From NCBI RefSeq assembly GCF_900176285.1, contig NZ_FWXF01000015.1, positions 25,022-89,021 of the forward strand: a DNA stretch of 64,000 nucleotides, in the 5' to 3' direction. A program made the position numbers and the translations under genes. The notes under the pieces are model-generated. The model was given only the letters and a program-made list of their open reading frames with translations, ran no database searches and was not told the DNA's origin. Shown here in pieces: positions 1 through 8,833 of the stretch (its first letter is position 1; the number at the start of each line of letters is the position of its first letter). This DNA is from Desulfacinum hydrothermale DSM 13146. Lineage in GTDB: Bacteria; Desulfobacterota; Syntrophobacteria; Syntrophobacterales; DSM-9756.

Positions 1-465
1 GTCATCGTCTTCATCTTCGCCACCTTCGGCCCTCCGGCCTCTTCCAGCGGATTCGTCAGCCTCTTGAAAGGCCTGCTGGGTCCGATCTTTCCTGACTACA
101 TCGCCCACAAGGAACACTACCGGATCATCCCGGGACCTGGATCCTGGCTCTTTGCCTTCGTTTTGGGCATGGCGACCGGAGGATACCTGGGCGGACTGAC
201 CCTGGGAAAGCCCCTTCGAAAGGTTCCGGCTCTGTGGGAACGCAGATTCGGAGCCCGTCCGGGGCTTCGTTACGCGGCCTGCTTTCTGGGCGGCTTCCTC
301 ATCCTTTTCGGAGCCCGCCTGGCCGGCGGCTGCACCCTGGGGCTCTTCATTTCCGGATCCACTCAATTGGCCGTGAGCGGCCTCTACTTCGGCATCGTCA
401 TCTTCGCCGTGGCCATGCTCACCAGCCGTCTGGTGTACGGATCACAAAAGGGAGACAAGAAATGA
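1..465 (+). CDS. YeeE/YedE-family sulfur transport membrane protein, N-terminus outside window
   Basis: The reading frame is open from base 1 and the true start lies upstream, so only the last 154 residues are visible. They contain hydrophobic helices and the YeeE/YedE hallmark GARLAGGCTLGLFISGS near residue 110, with the conserved Cys of the family. Proteins of this family import thiosulfate or related sulfur compounds, or supply sulfur to partner enzymes. The stop codon overlaps the start of the next gene as ATGA, so the two halves of a YedE-type transporter are translationally coupled. The exact substrate cannot be read from the sequence. Confidence 0.8.
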   Translation, partial: VIVFIFATFGPPASSSGFVSLLKGLLGPIFPDYIAHKEHYRIIPGPGSWLFAFVLGMATGGYLGGLTLGKPLRKVPALWERRFGARPGLRYAACFLGGFLILFGARLAGGCTLGLFISGSTQLAVSGLYFGIVIFAVAMLTSRLVYGSQKGDKK

Positions 466-1019
466 CGCAGGTCCTTTTGGGTCTCTTTTCCGGTATCGCC
501 TTCGGTTTCATCGTTCAACGGATCGGGGCCACGGATCCCGACAAGATGGCCCGAGCGCATCTCATGGTGGAGCCCCAGATCCCCCAGTTCATGATGCTGG
601 CCGTGGCCTTTTCCGCCCTGGGACTGGCGGGCCTGCAGGCAGTGGGCGTGGGCCGAACGGTCATTCTGCCCACCAGCCTGGCGGCCACCGGCATCGCCGC
701 GGTGATCTTCGGCATCGGATGGGGATTGTGCGGCTATTGCCCGGGCACCTGCTGGGCCGCGGCGGGGGAAGGACGCCTGGATGCTCTCTTCGCCCTACTG
801 GGCGGGCTTGCGGGGACCGCCCTTTTCGCCCACTTCCACGAAGGGATCATCGCCGCCATCTACCTTCCCACCAACCAAGGGCCCCTCACGCTGGCGGACT
901 GGGTGGGAAACCGTTTCGCCGCTGCGGTGCTCTTGGCTGCCGTCTTCGGCGCATCCGCCTGGGCCGTGGGGAAGATCTGGGGAAGGCACAGCGGGCATGG
1001 GTCGGAAGAAGCGGAATAA
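462..1019 (+). CDS. YeeE/YedE-family protein, second half
   Basis: Encodes 185 residues with several membrane spans. Around residue 90 it has WGLCGYCPGTCWAAAGEG, matching the second conserved Cys motif (G-x-CPGT) of YeeE/YedE sulfur transporters. The start is the ATG that overlaps the previous stop as ATGA. Long YeeE proteins carry both halves in one chain; here they are two adjacent genes, probably forming one transporter. The 3' end overlaps the following lipoprotein gene by 23 bases. The substrate is inferred from family membership only. Confidence 0.8.
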   Translation: MTQVLLGLFSGIAFGFIVQRIGATDPDKMARAHLMVEPQIPQFMMLAVAFSALGLAGLQAVGVGRTVILPTSLAATGIAAVIFGIGWGLCGYCPGTCWAAAGEGRLDALFALLGGLAGTALFAHFHEGIIAAIYLPTNQGPLTLADWVGNRFAAAVLLAAVFGASAWAVGKIWGRHSGHGSEEAE

Positions 1020-1623
1020 CCCTTGGATCTGGGGCCTCGCCCTCTGCCTCTTGTTGTGGGGCTGTTCCAACGGGCGGACCGACGAAAAGGTGCCCCTGCG
1101 ACTGCCCAGAGGCTACGCGCCGGTGCTGGAATTCGTCCATAACGGGCGGCTTCTTCACTTCGGGCCGTTCGTGGGCTACTACTTCCGTGCGGACGCACCG
1201 GGTGACATGCGCCGCATCCGCCTGGTCTGCTTCAATGAAGGCAAATTCTATGCGTCGGACGCCTCCGAAAACGCCCTGCTCTACCAAGGAGACGGGGTGC
1301 TCACCGAACTTCCCCCCGCGGGGATCCCCATTTCCCGCGGGCAAGAAAGGATCTATCCCATTTTTTTCACCACGGCCCCGGCGGCCTGGCTCCATACGCG
1401 CCCGAATCCCCGTGACGCCTACGTTCACTTCCATTCGTGCCATGACGCCACCGGCCCCGTACTCACAGGCTATTGGATCCGTCATGTGGCCGTTCGCGAT
1501 TTCACCTACGACATGGGCGGCCGCGTCGGGCCCGGAAGCCCCCTCTACCACAAGGTGCAGCGGGGACCGGACAAGCGCTTCGCCCGCATTATCGAGTTCG
1601 ACCGCGGCCGGAAAAGGCCCTGA
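997..1623 (+). CDS. Putative lipoprotein of unknown function
   Basis: Encodes 208 residues. The N-terminus is basic (MGRKKRNN), followed by a hydrophobic stretch ending in LLWGC, which resembles a lipobox with Cys23 as the lipidated residue; Trp at -2 is atypical. The mature part has no motif I recognise. It holds a His/Cys-rich patch, HFHSCHDATG, near residue 147, which could bind metal but is not a CxxCH haem site. It starts inside the 3' end of the YeeE/YedE gene, so it is probably in the same operon and may be an envelope partner of the transporter. Function unknown. Confidence 0.6.
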   Translation: MGRKKRNNPWIWGLALCLLLWGCSNGRTDEKVPLRLPRGYAPVLEFVHNGRLLHFGPFVGYYFRADAPGDMRRIRLVCFNEGKFYASDASENALLYQGDGVLTELPPAGIPISRGQERIYPIFFTTAPAAWLHTRPNPRDAYVHFHSCHDATGPVLTGYWIRHVAVRDFTYDMGGRVGPGSPLYHKVQRGPDKRFARIIEFDRGRKRP

Positions 1624-1708
1624 GAGGCACGCGGAGTAATTAGCTGTCCCGTTGTATTGCGCAAGAATTTACGGCAGGAAGGAAATAGAAGTTGGGGCCG
1701 GTCTCCGA

Positions 1709-1800
1709 GGAGCCTGTCCGAGAACGCCCAGGTTGCTCCCTATAGGGGCGGATCCCGCCCCCCCTACAAGGCTGTCTGAGAATTCAAAAAGCACCACGGG
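1709..1800. repeat. Dispersed non-coding repeat, copy 1
   Basis: Shares blocks in the same order with the stretch at 29501-29665: CTGTCCGA-AACGCCC-GGTTG, then an ATAGGGGCGG...CCCGCCCC palindrome, then TCAAAAAGCACCACG. No reading frame is conserved. The intervening bases differ in length, so it is a degenerate intergenic element rather than a recent copy. It fills most of the gap between the lipoprotein and the next gene. Confidence 0.5.
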
Positions 1801-1832
1801 GCCGGTGGAACTTCAACTGGTCAGAAAACCAC

Positions 1833-2147
1833 CTATAGGTCGTCTTCGTCGTCGGCGCTCCACCATTCATGGCAGGCGTCCTCGATCACTTCCCGAAGAT
1901 CCGGCGCCACCTGGTTTCGGATGCTCCAGGCCATCTCCACCCATTCCTCCATGATCCGATGCGCTTCCAGCTCTTCACCCGCATCGTCCAGGTCACTCAC
2001 CAGGTCCATGAGGCGCACGAGGGCCTCTCGGACGGGCCCAAGTCCCTCACTGGAGGCCATGGGCACCCCGGCCTTCACAACCTCCCAGCCCAGCTCGCCC
2101 GTCTCCGGCCGCCAGGACCATCGCACCCGCTTTTTTCTCCGTCCCAC
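1833..2147 (-). CDS. Hypothetical acidic protein
   Basis: Encodes 104 residues: a basic N-terminus (MGRRKKRVRW) followed by a long acidic, mostly helical body ending in ADDEDDL. The GTG start is preceded by AAAGGA seven bases upstream; the nearby ATGs are in another frame. I do not recognise the family. The organised charge pattern and ribosome site favour a real gene. It is convergent with the lipoprotein and divergent from the antiporter gene. Confidence 0.5.
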   Translation of the reverse strand: MGRRKKRVRWSWRPETGELGWEVVKAGVPMASSEGLGPVREALVRLMDLVSDLDDAGEELEAHRIMEEWVEMAWSIRNQVAPDLREVIEDACHEWWSADDEDDL

Positions 2148-2431
2148 CGCATCATCCTTTCACCAGCATGGATCAACGCCGCCTCGCACCCCGATCACTC
2201 TACCCGGAAGTGGCCGCCCAAACAAGCGTGCGACCGGATTCCCCAGGGGGCCGCTCGCCATGGCGCGGGAAAGGACGCCACGGCATCGAGAGGCGGGCCG
2301 AAGGGCCGGCACCCAGCCCGAAGGCGTTGACACCGGGCGGGCTTCGACAGAAAGTAGGAACTTGGCTCGAGACGATCATCCCATCCGGCCGGAAAAGATT
2401 CCCCTGGCATACAAGACCGAGGCCTGCTGTC

Positions 2432-3658
2432 ATGAAGTTCTTCGATATTCTGTCCATCCTCATCACCGTTTCGGCGGTCTTCAGCTATCTCAACCATCGG
2501 TTCCTCCGGGTGCCCACCACCATCGGCGTTATGGCCATTTCCCTGCTGGGGTCCCTGGCCGTCGTGGCCGCGGGGCCCCTTTCCCTGGGGCTCCGACAGG
2601 AAGCCCTGCGGCTCGTCCAGAGCATCGACTTCGACGACACCTTGCTCCACGGCATGCTCAGCTTTCTTCTCTTTGCGGGGGCCCTTCATATCGACCTGGA
2701 AAAGCTGGCCCGCCAGAAGCGGATCATCACCTTCCTGGCCACCGTGGGAACGGTTTTGGCCACCCTGCTCAACGGCCTGGGCACCTGGTTCGTGACGCGA
2801 TGGCTGGGCCTGCCCCTGCCGTTTCTCGGCTGTCTGCTTTTCGGCACCCTCATCGCCCCCACGGACCCCATCGCGGTGCTGGGGATCCTAAGAAAGGCGG
2901 GGGTTCCCGAGAGCCTGGAGACCAAGATCTGTGGGGAGTCGCTCTTCAACGACGGGGTGGCCGTGGTGCTTTTTACCATTCTACTGGAAATGAACCGGGA
3001 TCCCGGCGGCGCCACCGCCGCCGCGGCCTTGAGCCTCTTCGCCCGGGAAGCCCTGGGAGGAATCGTCTATGGGCTGGTCATCGGCTGGATCGCCTATGTG
3101 ATGCTCAAAAGCATCGACGACTACCACGTGGAGGTGCTCATCACCCTGGCCCTGGTCTCCGGCGGCTACGCCCTGGCGGACGCCCTGCACATCTCCGGGC
3201 CCTTGGCCATCGTGGTGGCGGGTCTTTTTATTGGAAATCCAGGTCGGATGTTGGCCATGTCCGAAAGCACCCGCAGGCATCTGGACACGTTCTGGGAGTT
3301 GGTGGATGAGGTCCTCAATGTGGTCCTTTTCGTTCTCATCGGCTTGGAAGTCCTGGCCCTCTCCTGGAACCGGATCCATCTGGCGGCGAGCCTGATGTTG
3401 ATCCCGGTGAGTCTGCTGTCACGGCTCGTGAGTGTGTCGGTGCCCGTGGCGGTGCTGCGTCCCTTCCGGCGATTCAGCCCGGGGGTCATCCGGATCCTCA
3501 CTTGGGGCGGGCTGCACGGCGGTATCTCCGTGGCCATGGCCCTTTCCCTGCCACCGGGGCCCGTCCGGGACACCCTCCTGACCGCCACCTACGTGGGGGT
3601 GGTCTTTTCCATCCTCGTTCAGGGCCTCACGGTGGAACAGTTGGTGCGATCGGTGTGA
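2432..3658 (+). CDS. NhaP-type (CPA1) sodium/proton antiporter
   Basis: Encodes 408 residues with about 11-12 membrane spans. The start chosen is MKFFDILSIL, directly before the first span; the upstream extension of the open frame is charged and low in hydrophobicity. Family hallmarks are GTLIAPTDPIAVLG (the ion-binding Asp region of CPA1 exchangers), GESLFNDGVAVVLF, and TWGGLHGGISVAMALSLP near the C-terminus. It should exchange internal Na+ for external H+ at the inner membrane. No cytoplasmic regulatory tail is present. It stands alone between a hypothetical gene and a convergent nuclease gene. Confidence 0.85.
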   Translation: MKFFDILSILITVSAVFSYLNHRFLRVPTTIGVMAISLLGSLAVVAAGPLSLGLRQEALRLVQSIDFDDTLLHGMLSFLLFAGALHIDLEKLARQKRIITFLATVGTVLATLLNGLGTWFVTRWLGLPLPFLGCLLFGTLIAPTDPIAVLGILRKAGVPESLETKICGESLFNDGVAVVLFTILLEMNRDPGGATAAAALSLFAREALGGIVYGLVIGWIAYVMLKSIDDYHVEVLITLALVSGGYALADALHISGPLAIVVAGLFIGNPGRMLAMSESTRRHLDTFWELVDEVLNVVLFVLIGLEVLALSWNRIHLAASLMLIPVSLLSRLVSVSVPVAVLRPFRRFSPGVIRILTWGGLHGGISVAMALSLPPGPVRDTLLTATYVGVVFSILVQGLTVEQLVRSV

Positions 3659-3717
3659 GCATGGGATCTGCCTGCGCCATGGGGGAGTCCCGGCCCGATC
3701 GTTGGCAAGAAGCCCCG

Positions 3718-4395
3718 TCAGCGCAGCCCCTCGCACACCCGCCCGTCGCCGTCCCGGTCCAGTCGGTGCACGTCCCGGCCGGTGCGCCGCAGGCACTCTT
3801 CAAAGCAGGCTTGGGCCTCTTGCCAGGACATAAAGTCCTTGCAGTCCATGTCCACATGGCAGCGGCATGGACCGCCGGCGGATGGGACCGAGGCCGAGGC
3901 GAGCCGGCGCCCATGGCGGAATTCCCAGGGAGGCACGGGGTCCACGGCGGCCCACAACCCTTGCGCCCGCTCCCGGGCCCCCTCTTCCAAATGCAGCCAG
4001 CGTCGGCACCGCTCAGCTTCCCTGCAATAGCGCCGATAGACCCAGCCGTATCCGGCGGCCACCACCTCTTCGTTGAGAAGAACGCCGCCCACCTGAACCA
4101 CGGCCACGGTGCGTCCATAGCGGTCCCGGGTCACGGGGAAAACCGAAACGAGCCGGCCCTGCACCAGCCCCCGCACGAAGGCCGTGGCCTCCGGGCCGAA
4201 CTCCTGGCTCTTTTCCGGGCAGTCCACGCCATAGAGGCGAATGCGCACGGCGGCGGACCCCCTGAGCACCGTGAGGGTGTCGCCGTCGTGCACCTTCACC
4301 ACGGGGCCCTCCCAGGCCCGCGCCGATCCAGCGCCCATAAGCCCATGGATTCCCAGCAGTCCCAAGAAGAAGATGAGGAAAAAGCGTGACTTCAT
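3718..4395 (-). CDS. Secreted staphylococcal-nuclease-like protein with Excalibur domain
   Basis: Encodes 225 residues. A signal peptide ends at about residue 27 (SARA/W). A thermonuclease (SNase) fold follows: HDGDTLTV, RIRLYGVDCPE with the catalytic-type Arg and acidic residues, and DRYGRTVAVV. After a linker rich in Cys comes an Excalibur calcium-binding motif, DRDGDGRVCEGL, at the extreme C-terminus. The combination predicts an extracytoplasmic Ca2+-dependent nuclease. A strong ribosome site (AAAGGAGG) precedes the ATG. It is divergent from the hydrogenase protease gene. Confidence 0.85.
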   Translation of the reverse strand: MKSRFFLIFFLGLLGIHGLMGAGSARAWEGPVVKVHDGDTLTVLRGSAAVRIRLYGVDCPEKSQEFGPEATAFVRGLVQGRLVSVFPVTRDRYGRTVAVVQVGGVLLNEEVVAAGYGWVYRRYCREAERCRRWLHLEEGARERAQGLWAAVDPVPPWEFRHGRRLASASVPSAGGPCRCHVDMDCKDFMSWQEAQACFEECLRRTGRDVHRLDRDGDGRVCEGLR

Positions 4396-4507
4396 TTTCG
4401 ACCTCCTTTACCAAAACCTTGGCGTGACATGGCTACCTGGGGAGCCACCCGTGCCCCCATTGGATTCAATCGGCCGAAGCGGTTCCGGACTGAAGTCCCG
4501 GACCGGT

Positions 4508-4548
4508 GTGCAAAAAAGGCTTGCACATTTGCACAAGATGCATAAAAT
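4508..4548 (+). promoter_or_regulatory. Probable sigma-70 promoter with overlapping inverted repeat
   Basis: TTGCAC (4521-4526), a 16-base spacer and TAAAAT (4543-4548) lie 25 bases before the protease start codon. An inverted repeat, GTGCAA (4508-4513) / TTGCAC (4521-4526), covers the -35 box, so a repressor or activator could act here. Inferred from sequence alone. Confidence 0.45.
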
Positions 4549-4573
4549 GCCCAGGACACTTCAGGAGGTGCCC

Positions 4574-5074
4574 ATGAACCACCCCCTCTTTTCCAAAACA
4601 TGCCTGGTGCTCGGATGCGGAAACACGCTTCTGGGCGACGATGGATTCGGTCCCAAGGTGATCGAACAGTTGCAGTCCCTGGGCCCTCCGCCCTCCTCAG
4701 TGGCCTTTGTGGACGCGGGCACGGCCGTTCGGGACATCCTCTTCGACCTCCTCCTCTCCCCCGAAAAACCCCAGCAGCTGATCCTTGTGGACACCGGCCA
4801 GGACCCCGAAAAGGCGCCGGGAGAGATCTTCGAAATCGACGTGGATCGAGTGCTCCCCGCCAAGATCCACGACTTTTCCTTGCACCAATTTCCCACCACC
4901 AATATGCTCAAGGAATTGAGTGATCACACGGACGTGCGCGTCCGCATCTGGGTGGTGCAACCGGAGTTCCTGCCGGACCAGGTGAGCGAAGGCCTGTCCC
5001 CTTCGGTGGCCCGGGCGGTGCCGCGGATGGCCGAGCGGATCCTCCGTTTCCTCCGGCATCACGGCTACGCGTGA
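4574..5074 (+). CDS. [NiFe] hydrogenase maturation endopeptidase
   Basis: Encodes 166 residues of the HycI/HyaD/FrcD peptidase family. The N-terminal LGCGNTLLGDDGFGPKV carries the first metal-binding acidic residue; FVDAGTA and LVDTGQ follow the family pattern. Such enzymes remove the C-terminal tail of the hydrogenase large subunit after nickel insertion. Its likely substrate is the large subunit encoded by mvhA in this window, which ends DPUxxCATH plus a 28-residue tail. An AGGAGGTG ribosome site sits just before the ATG. The gene lies about 180 bases upstream of the hdrA-mvhA operon on the same strand. Confidence 0.85.
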   Translation: MNHPLFSKTCLVLGCGNTLLGDDGFGPKVIEQLQSLGPPPSSVAFVDAGTAVRDILFDLLLSPEKPQQLILVDTGQDPEKAPGEIFEIDVDRVLPAKIHDFSLHQFPTTNMLKELSDHTDVRVRIWVVQPEFLPDQVSEGLSPSVARAVPRMAERILRFLRHHGYA

Positions 5075-5251
5075 CAGGACCGGAGCCGGAGGAGCCCGGG
5101 GTCTTTCGGGTCCGAAAGGCATGGATCTCCGGGCGGGGATTGAGGTGGTTTCAGGCGCACAGTCATCAGACAGGGGGGCTGACTCCTGCTGTTCAACACC
5201 TTTTGGCTAGGGCACGGCAATCGATTCAGTCATCTTTTGGAGGGTAGTTTC

Positions 5252-8200
5252 ATGAAACAGGATCCCTGCGGCTCGGTTCTGGTCGTGGGCGGCGGTGTCG
5301 CCGGCATGCAGGCCGCGCTGGACCTGGCGGACTCGGGCTACCGGGTCCACTTGGTGGAGCGCACGGCCGCCATCGGCGGGGCCATGGCCCAACTGGACAA
5401 GACCTTTCCCACCAACGACTGCGCCATGTGAATCATCGCTCCCAAACTGGTCGAGGTCGGCCGGCATCTCAACGTGGAGCTGATGACCCTTTCCGAAGTG
5501 GTTCACGTCTCCGGATCCCTTGGAAACTTCCAGGTCACCATCCGTCAAAAGCCCCGCTACGTGGACATGGAAAAGTGCATCGCCTGCGGGCTCTGTGCGG
5601 AGAAGTGTCCCAAGAAGGTGGACGATCCCTTCAACGCGGGCATGGGAAAGCGCAAGGCCGCCTACATTCCGTACGGTCAGGCGGTCCCGCTCAAGTACGC
5701 CATCGATCCCCAGCACTGCATCTATCTCACGCGCGGCAAGTGCCGAGCCTGCGAGAAGTTCTGCCCCACGGGGGCCATCCATTTTGAGGACACGGAGCGG
5801 ACCGTGACCGTGACGGTGGGAGCCGTCATCGCCGCACCGGGCTTCGAAGCCTTCCATCCCCAGGGCCTGGACGTCTACGGATACGGCCGCCTGCGCGACG
5901 TGGTGACCAGCATGGAATATGAACGCCTGCTGGCGTCCAACGGCCCGCACATGGGCCACCTGGTGCGCCCGTCGGACCACGAGGAACCGAAGAAGATCGC
6001 CTGGATCCAGTGCGTGGGATCACGCAACATCAACCGCTGCGACAATCCCTATTGCTCCAGTGTCTGCTGCATGTACGCCATCAAGCAGGCCCTGGTGACC
6101 GCCGAACACCTGAGCGGCGGGGATGTGGAGCAGGCCATCTTCTACATGGACATCCGCAGTCACGGTAAGGAATTCGAACGCTACTACGAGTCGGCCAAGG
6201 AAAAGGGTGTGCGCTTCATCCAGGCCCGTCCGCACAGTCTTTTCCCGGGCGACAAGGGCAAAGGGGCCGTGCTCGAATACGTGTCCCGAGACGGACGTCC
6301 GGTGCGGGAAGCCTTCGACATGGTGGTCCTGTCCGTGGGACTACAGGCGCCTCGGACCGCCCAGGAACTGGCCCAAGCTCTCGGCATCCAGTTAAACGAA
6401 AGCGGTTTCGCCCGCACCAGTGCCTTCGAACCCGTGACCGCCACGCATCCGGGCATCTTCGTCACCGGCGCCTTTCAGTCCCCCAAGGATATTCCCCAGG
6501 CGGTCACCGAAGCGTCCACAGCGGCCTGTGAAGCCGCCCGCGCGCTGGCGCCGGCGCGGGGATCCCAGGCGCGGGAAAAGACGTATCCGGTCGAGCGGGA
6601 CGTGCGCCACCAGGAACCGGTCATCGGGGTCTTTGTCTGTTCTTGCGGCATCAACATCGCCAACACGGTGGATGTGCAGGCGGTGGTCGAATATGCCCAC
6701 ACCCTGCCGCACGTGGCCCTGGTGGAAAACAATCTGTTCACCTGTTCGGCCGACACCCAGAATCTCATCGCCCAAAAGATCAAGGAACACGGCCTCAACC
6801 GGATCGTGATTGCGGCCTGCACCCCACGCACCCACGAACCCCTGTTCCAGGACACGCTGCGCGAGGCGGGCATCAATCCCTATCTGGTCGAGATGGCCAA
6901 CATCCGCAATCAGAACGCCTGGGTCCACCAGCAGGACCGGGAAAAGGCCACGGAAAAGGCCAAGGATCAGGTCAGGATGGCCGTGGCCAAGGTGGCTCTC
7001 AACGAACCTCTGGAGCGCCTCAAGGTGAACGTGATCCAGCAGGCCCTGGTGATCGGAGGCGGCATCGCCGGTATGAACGCCGCCCTGGCCCTGGCCGACC
7101 AGGGCTTCCCGGTGATCCTGGTGGAAAAATCCGACCGGCTGGGTGGCAACGCCTGGAAGCTTCCCACAGCCGACACGGGCGAGCCGGTCCAGCCCCAGCT
7201 GGAAGCCACCATCCGGAAGGTGAACGCACATCCCCACATCACCGTCCACACGCGCGCCACCCTCGCTCAGGCGTCGGGATCCGTGGGCAACTTTCAGGGC
7301 ATCCTGGACGTGGACGGCACCCAGCAGGAAATCCGCTTCGGCGCGGCCGTCTTGGCCACGGGGGCTCGGGAATCCCAGCCTGTGGAATACCTTTATGGCC
7401 AGGATCCCCGGATCCTCACCCACCAACAGCTGGACGAGATGCTTCAAAAACGGCCGGAAGCACCTGCCCAGGCCCGCAGCGTGGTCTTCATCCAGTGCGT
7501 GGGCTCCCGGGAACCGCAGCGGCCCTACTGCAGCCGCGTCTGCTGCACCCACACGGTCAAGGCCGCCCTTCGCCTGAAGGAAGCCAACCCCGACCTGGAC
7601 ATCTATGTGCTCTATCGGGACATGCGAACCTACGGAGAACGGGAACGCCTCTACCAGGAAGCCCGCCGGCGGGGAGTTCTCTTCATCCAGTACAGCCTGG
7701 AAGACAAGCCGCAGGTGGAAAAGAACGGCCAGGACCTTTGCGTCACCGTGACCGATCCCATCCTGGGACGGCCACTGAAGATCCCTGCCGACTACCTGGT
7801 GCTCGCCGCAGCCATGGAGCCCAATCCGGCCCAGGACCTGGTGGAGATGTTCAAGTGTGGAACCAACGAAGACGGCTTCTTCACCGAAGCGCACCCCAAG
7901 CTGCGGCCCGTGGATCTGTCCGTGGACGGGCTCTTTGTGGCCGGCCTGTGCCACTATCCCAAGCCCTTGGACGAATCCATCGCCCAGGCCAAGGCGGCGG
8001 CGGGCCGAGCCGGCGTGGTCCTGGCCCAGGACGAGATGCGCCTCGACGCCATCAAGTCCTTCGTCACCGACAAATGCGACGGCTGCGCCCTCTGTGTGGA
8101 CGTGTGCCCCTACCAGGCCATCCGCTTGGAATCGGTGGAAGAGGGAGGACGCGCGGTCCGGCGCATCGCCACGGACCCGGCTCTGTGCAAGGGCTGCGGC

Positions 8201-8302
8201 CTATGTGCCGCCACCTGCCCCAAGGGCGGTGTCATGGTCCACGGGTTCACGCTGAACCAATTGGAGGCCCAGGTGGAGGCGGCCCTGGCCAAGGCCGTGT
8301 AA
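5252..8302 (+). CDS. hdrA: HdrA-type electron-bifurcating flavoprotein, selenocysteine-containing, two-module form
   Basis: Read through the in-frame UGA at 5429-5431, the product is 1016 residues. Module 1 starts with an FAD motif ([19 protein letters not shown]) and has [10 protein letters not shown]60[10 protein letters not shown], where family members have Cys or Sec. It is followed by ferredoxin-type Cys clusters ([14 protein letters not shown] and a [12 protein letters not shown] site). Module 2 repeats a VCSCGIN segment, a second FAD motif ([19 protein letters not shown]) and two C-terminal [4Fe-4S] motifs ([28 protein letters not shown]). Methanogen HdrA is about 650 residues, so this is the extended form. 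HdrA splits electron pairs between a low-potential ferredoxin and a higher-potential acceptor. Read without Sec, the gene would be split in two. No hdrB or hdrC is adjacent. Confidence 0.9.
5429..5464 (+). promoter_or_regulatory. UGA (Sec60) and candidate bacterial SECIS hairpin in hdrA
   Basis: UGA at 5429-5431 is followed after 15 bases by a hairpin: CTGGTCG (5447-5453), loop AGGT (5454-5457), CGGCCGG (5458-5464). That is seven pairs, two of them G-U. Size, distance and a GG in the loop fit bacterial SECIS elements, which lie inside the coding region just after the UGA. Not folded computationally. Confidence 0.6.
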
Positions 8303-8361
8303 CGCCAGAAGAAAAACACCGATCAACATCCCTGATTGGGAAAGAAAAAGGAGTCGCACCC

Positions 8362-8793
8362 ATGTCTGAATCCTTTGAACCGGTCATCATTGGCTTTTTG
8401 TGCAACTGGTGCGCCTACGCCGGGGCCGACCTGGCCGGTGTGTCCCGACTACAATACCCGCCCAACATGCGCCCCATCCGGGTCATGTGCTCGGGCATGG
8501 TGCACCCCGACCTGGTGGTCAATGCTCTGTCCAAGGGCGCCGACGGCGTCCTGGTCATGGGGTGACACCTGGGCGAATGTCATTACCTGGATGGTAATCA
8601 CAAAGCCCTGGCCCGAAGTGAAGGCATCCGCATTGCCCTGGAAAATGCCGGCATCGATCCCGAACGCTTCGCCCTGGAGTGGGTCTCTTCGGCGGAAGCG
8701 CCGCGCTTTGCCCAGCTCGTCACCCAGTTTGTGGAAAAGATTCGTCGACTGGGACCCAATCCCTTGTCCATGGACCGGGCCGCCAACGCCTGA
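8362..8793 (+). CDS. mvhD: MvhD/VhuD-type hydrogenase iron-sulfur (delta) subunit, selenocysteine-containing
   Basis: Read through the UGA at 8563-8565, this gives 143 residues. Motifs are [25 protein letters not shown] and VLVMG-U68[11 protein letters not shown]. Family members have C or U at that position in a GC/UHxGxCHY signature; in Methanococcus the homologue VhuD is a known selenoprotein. MvhD carries a [2Fe-2S] cluster and passes electrons from the hydrogenase to HdrA. The gene lies 59 bases after hdrA. Taking the UGA as a stop would remove half the protein, including conserved Cys residues, so readthrough is the better reading. Confidence 0.9.
8563..8602 (+). promoter_or_regulatory. 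UGA (Sec68) and candidate bacterial SECIS hairpin in mvhD
   Basis: Sixteen bases after the UGA comes a perfect six-pair stem ATTACC (8582-8587) / GGTAAT (8593-8598) with loop TGGAT. Past a C-C mismatch it extends by TGT/ACA. The spacing and the TGGAY loop are the same as in the mvhA hairpin. Confidence 0.7.
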
Positions 8794-8833
8794 GCGACCA
8801 TCCACAAGCGGGCATCTTGCCAATGGAGGGATC

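Noticed and set aside
5432..8302. Reading hdrA as two genes split at the UGA
   Set aside because: The segment between the UGA and the next Met is strongly HdrA-like and in the same frame, so a start after it would lose conserved sequence.
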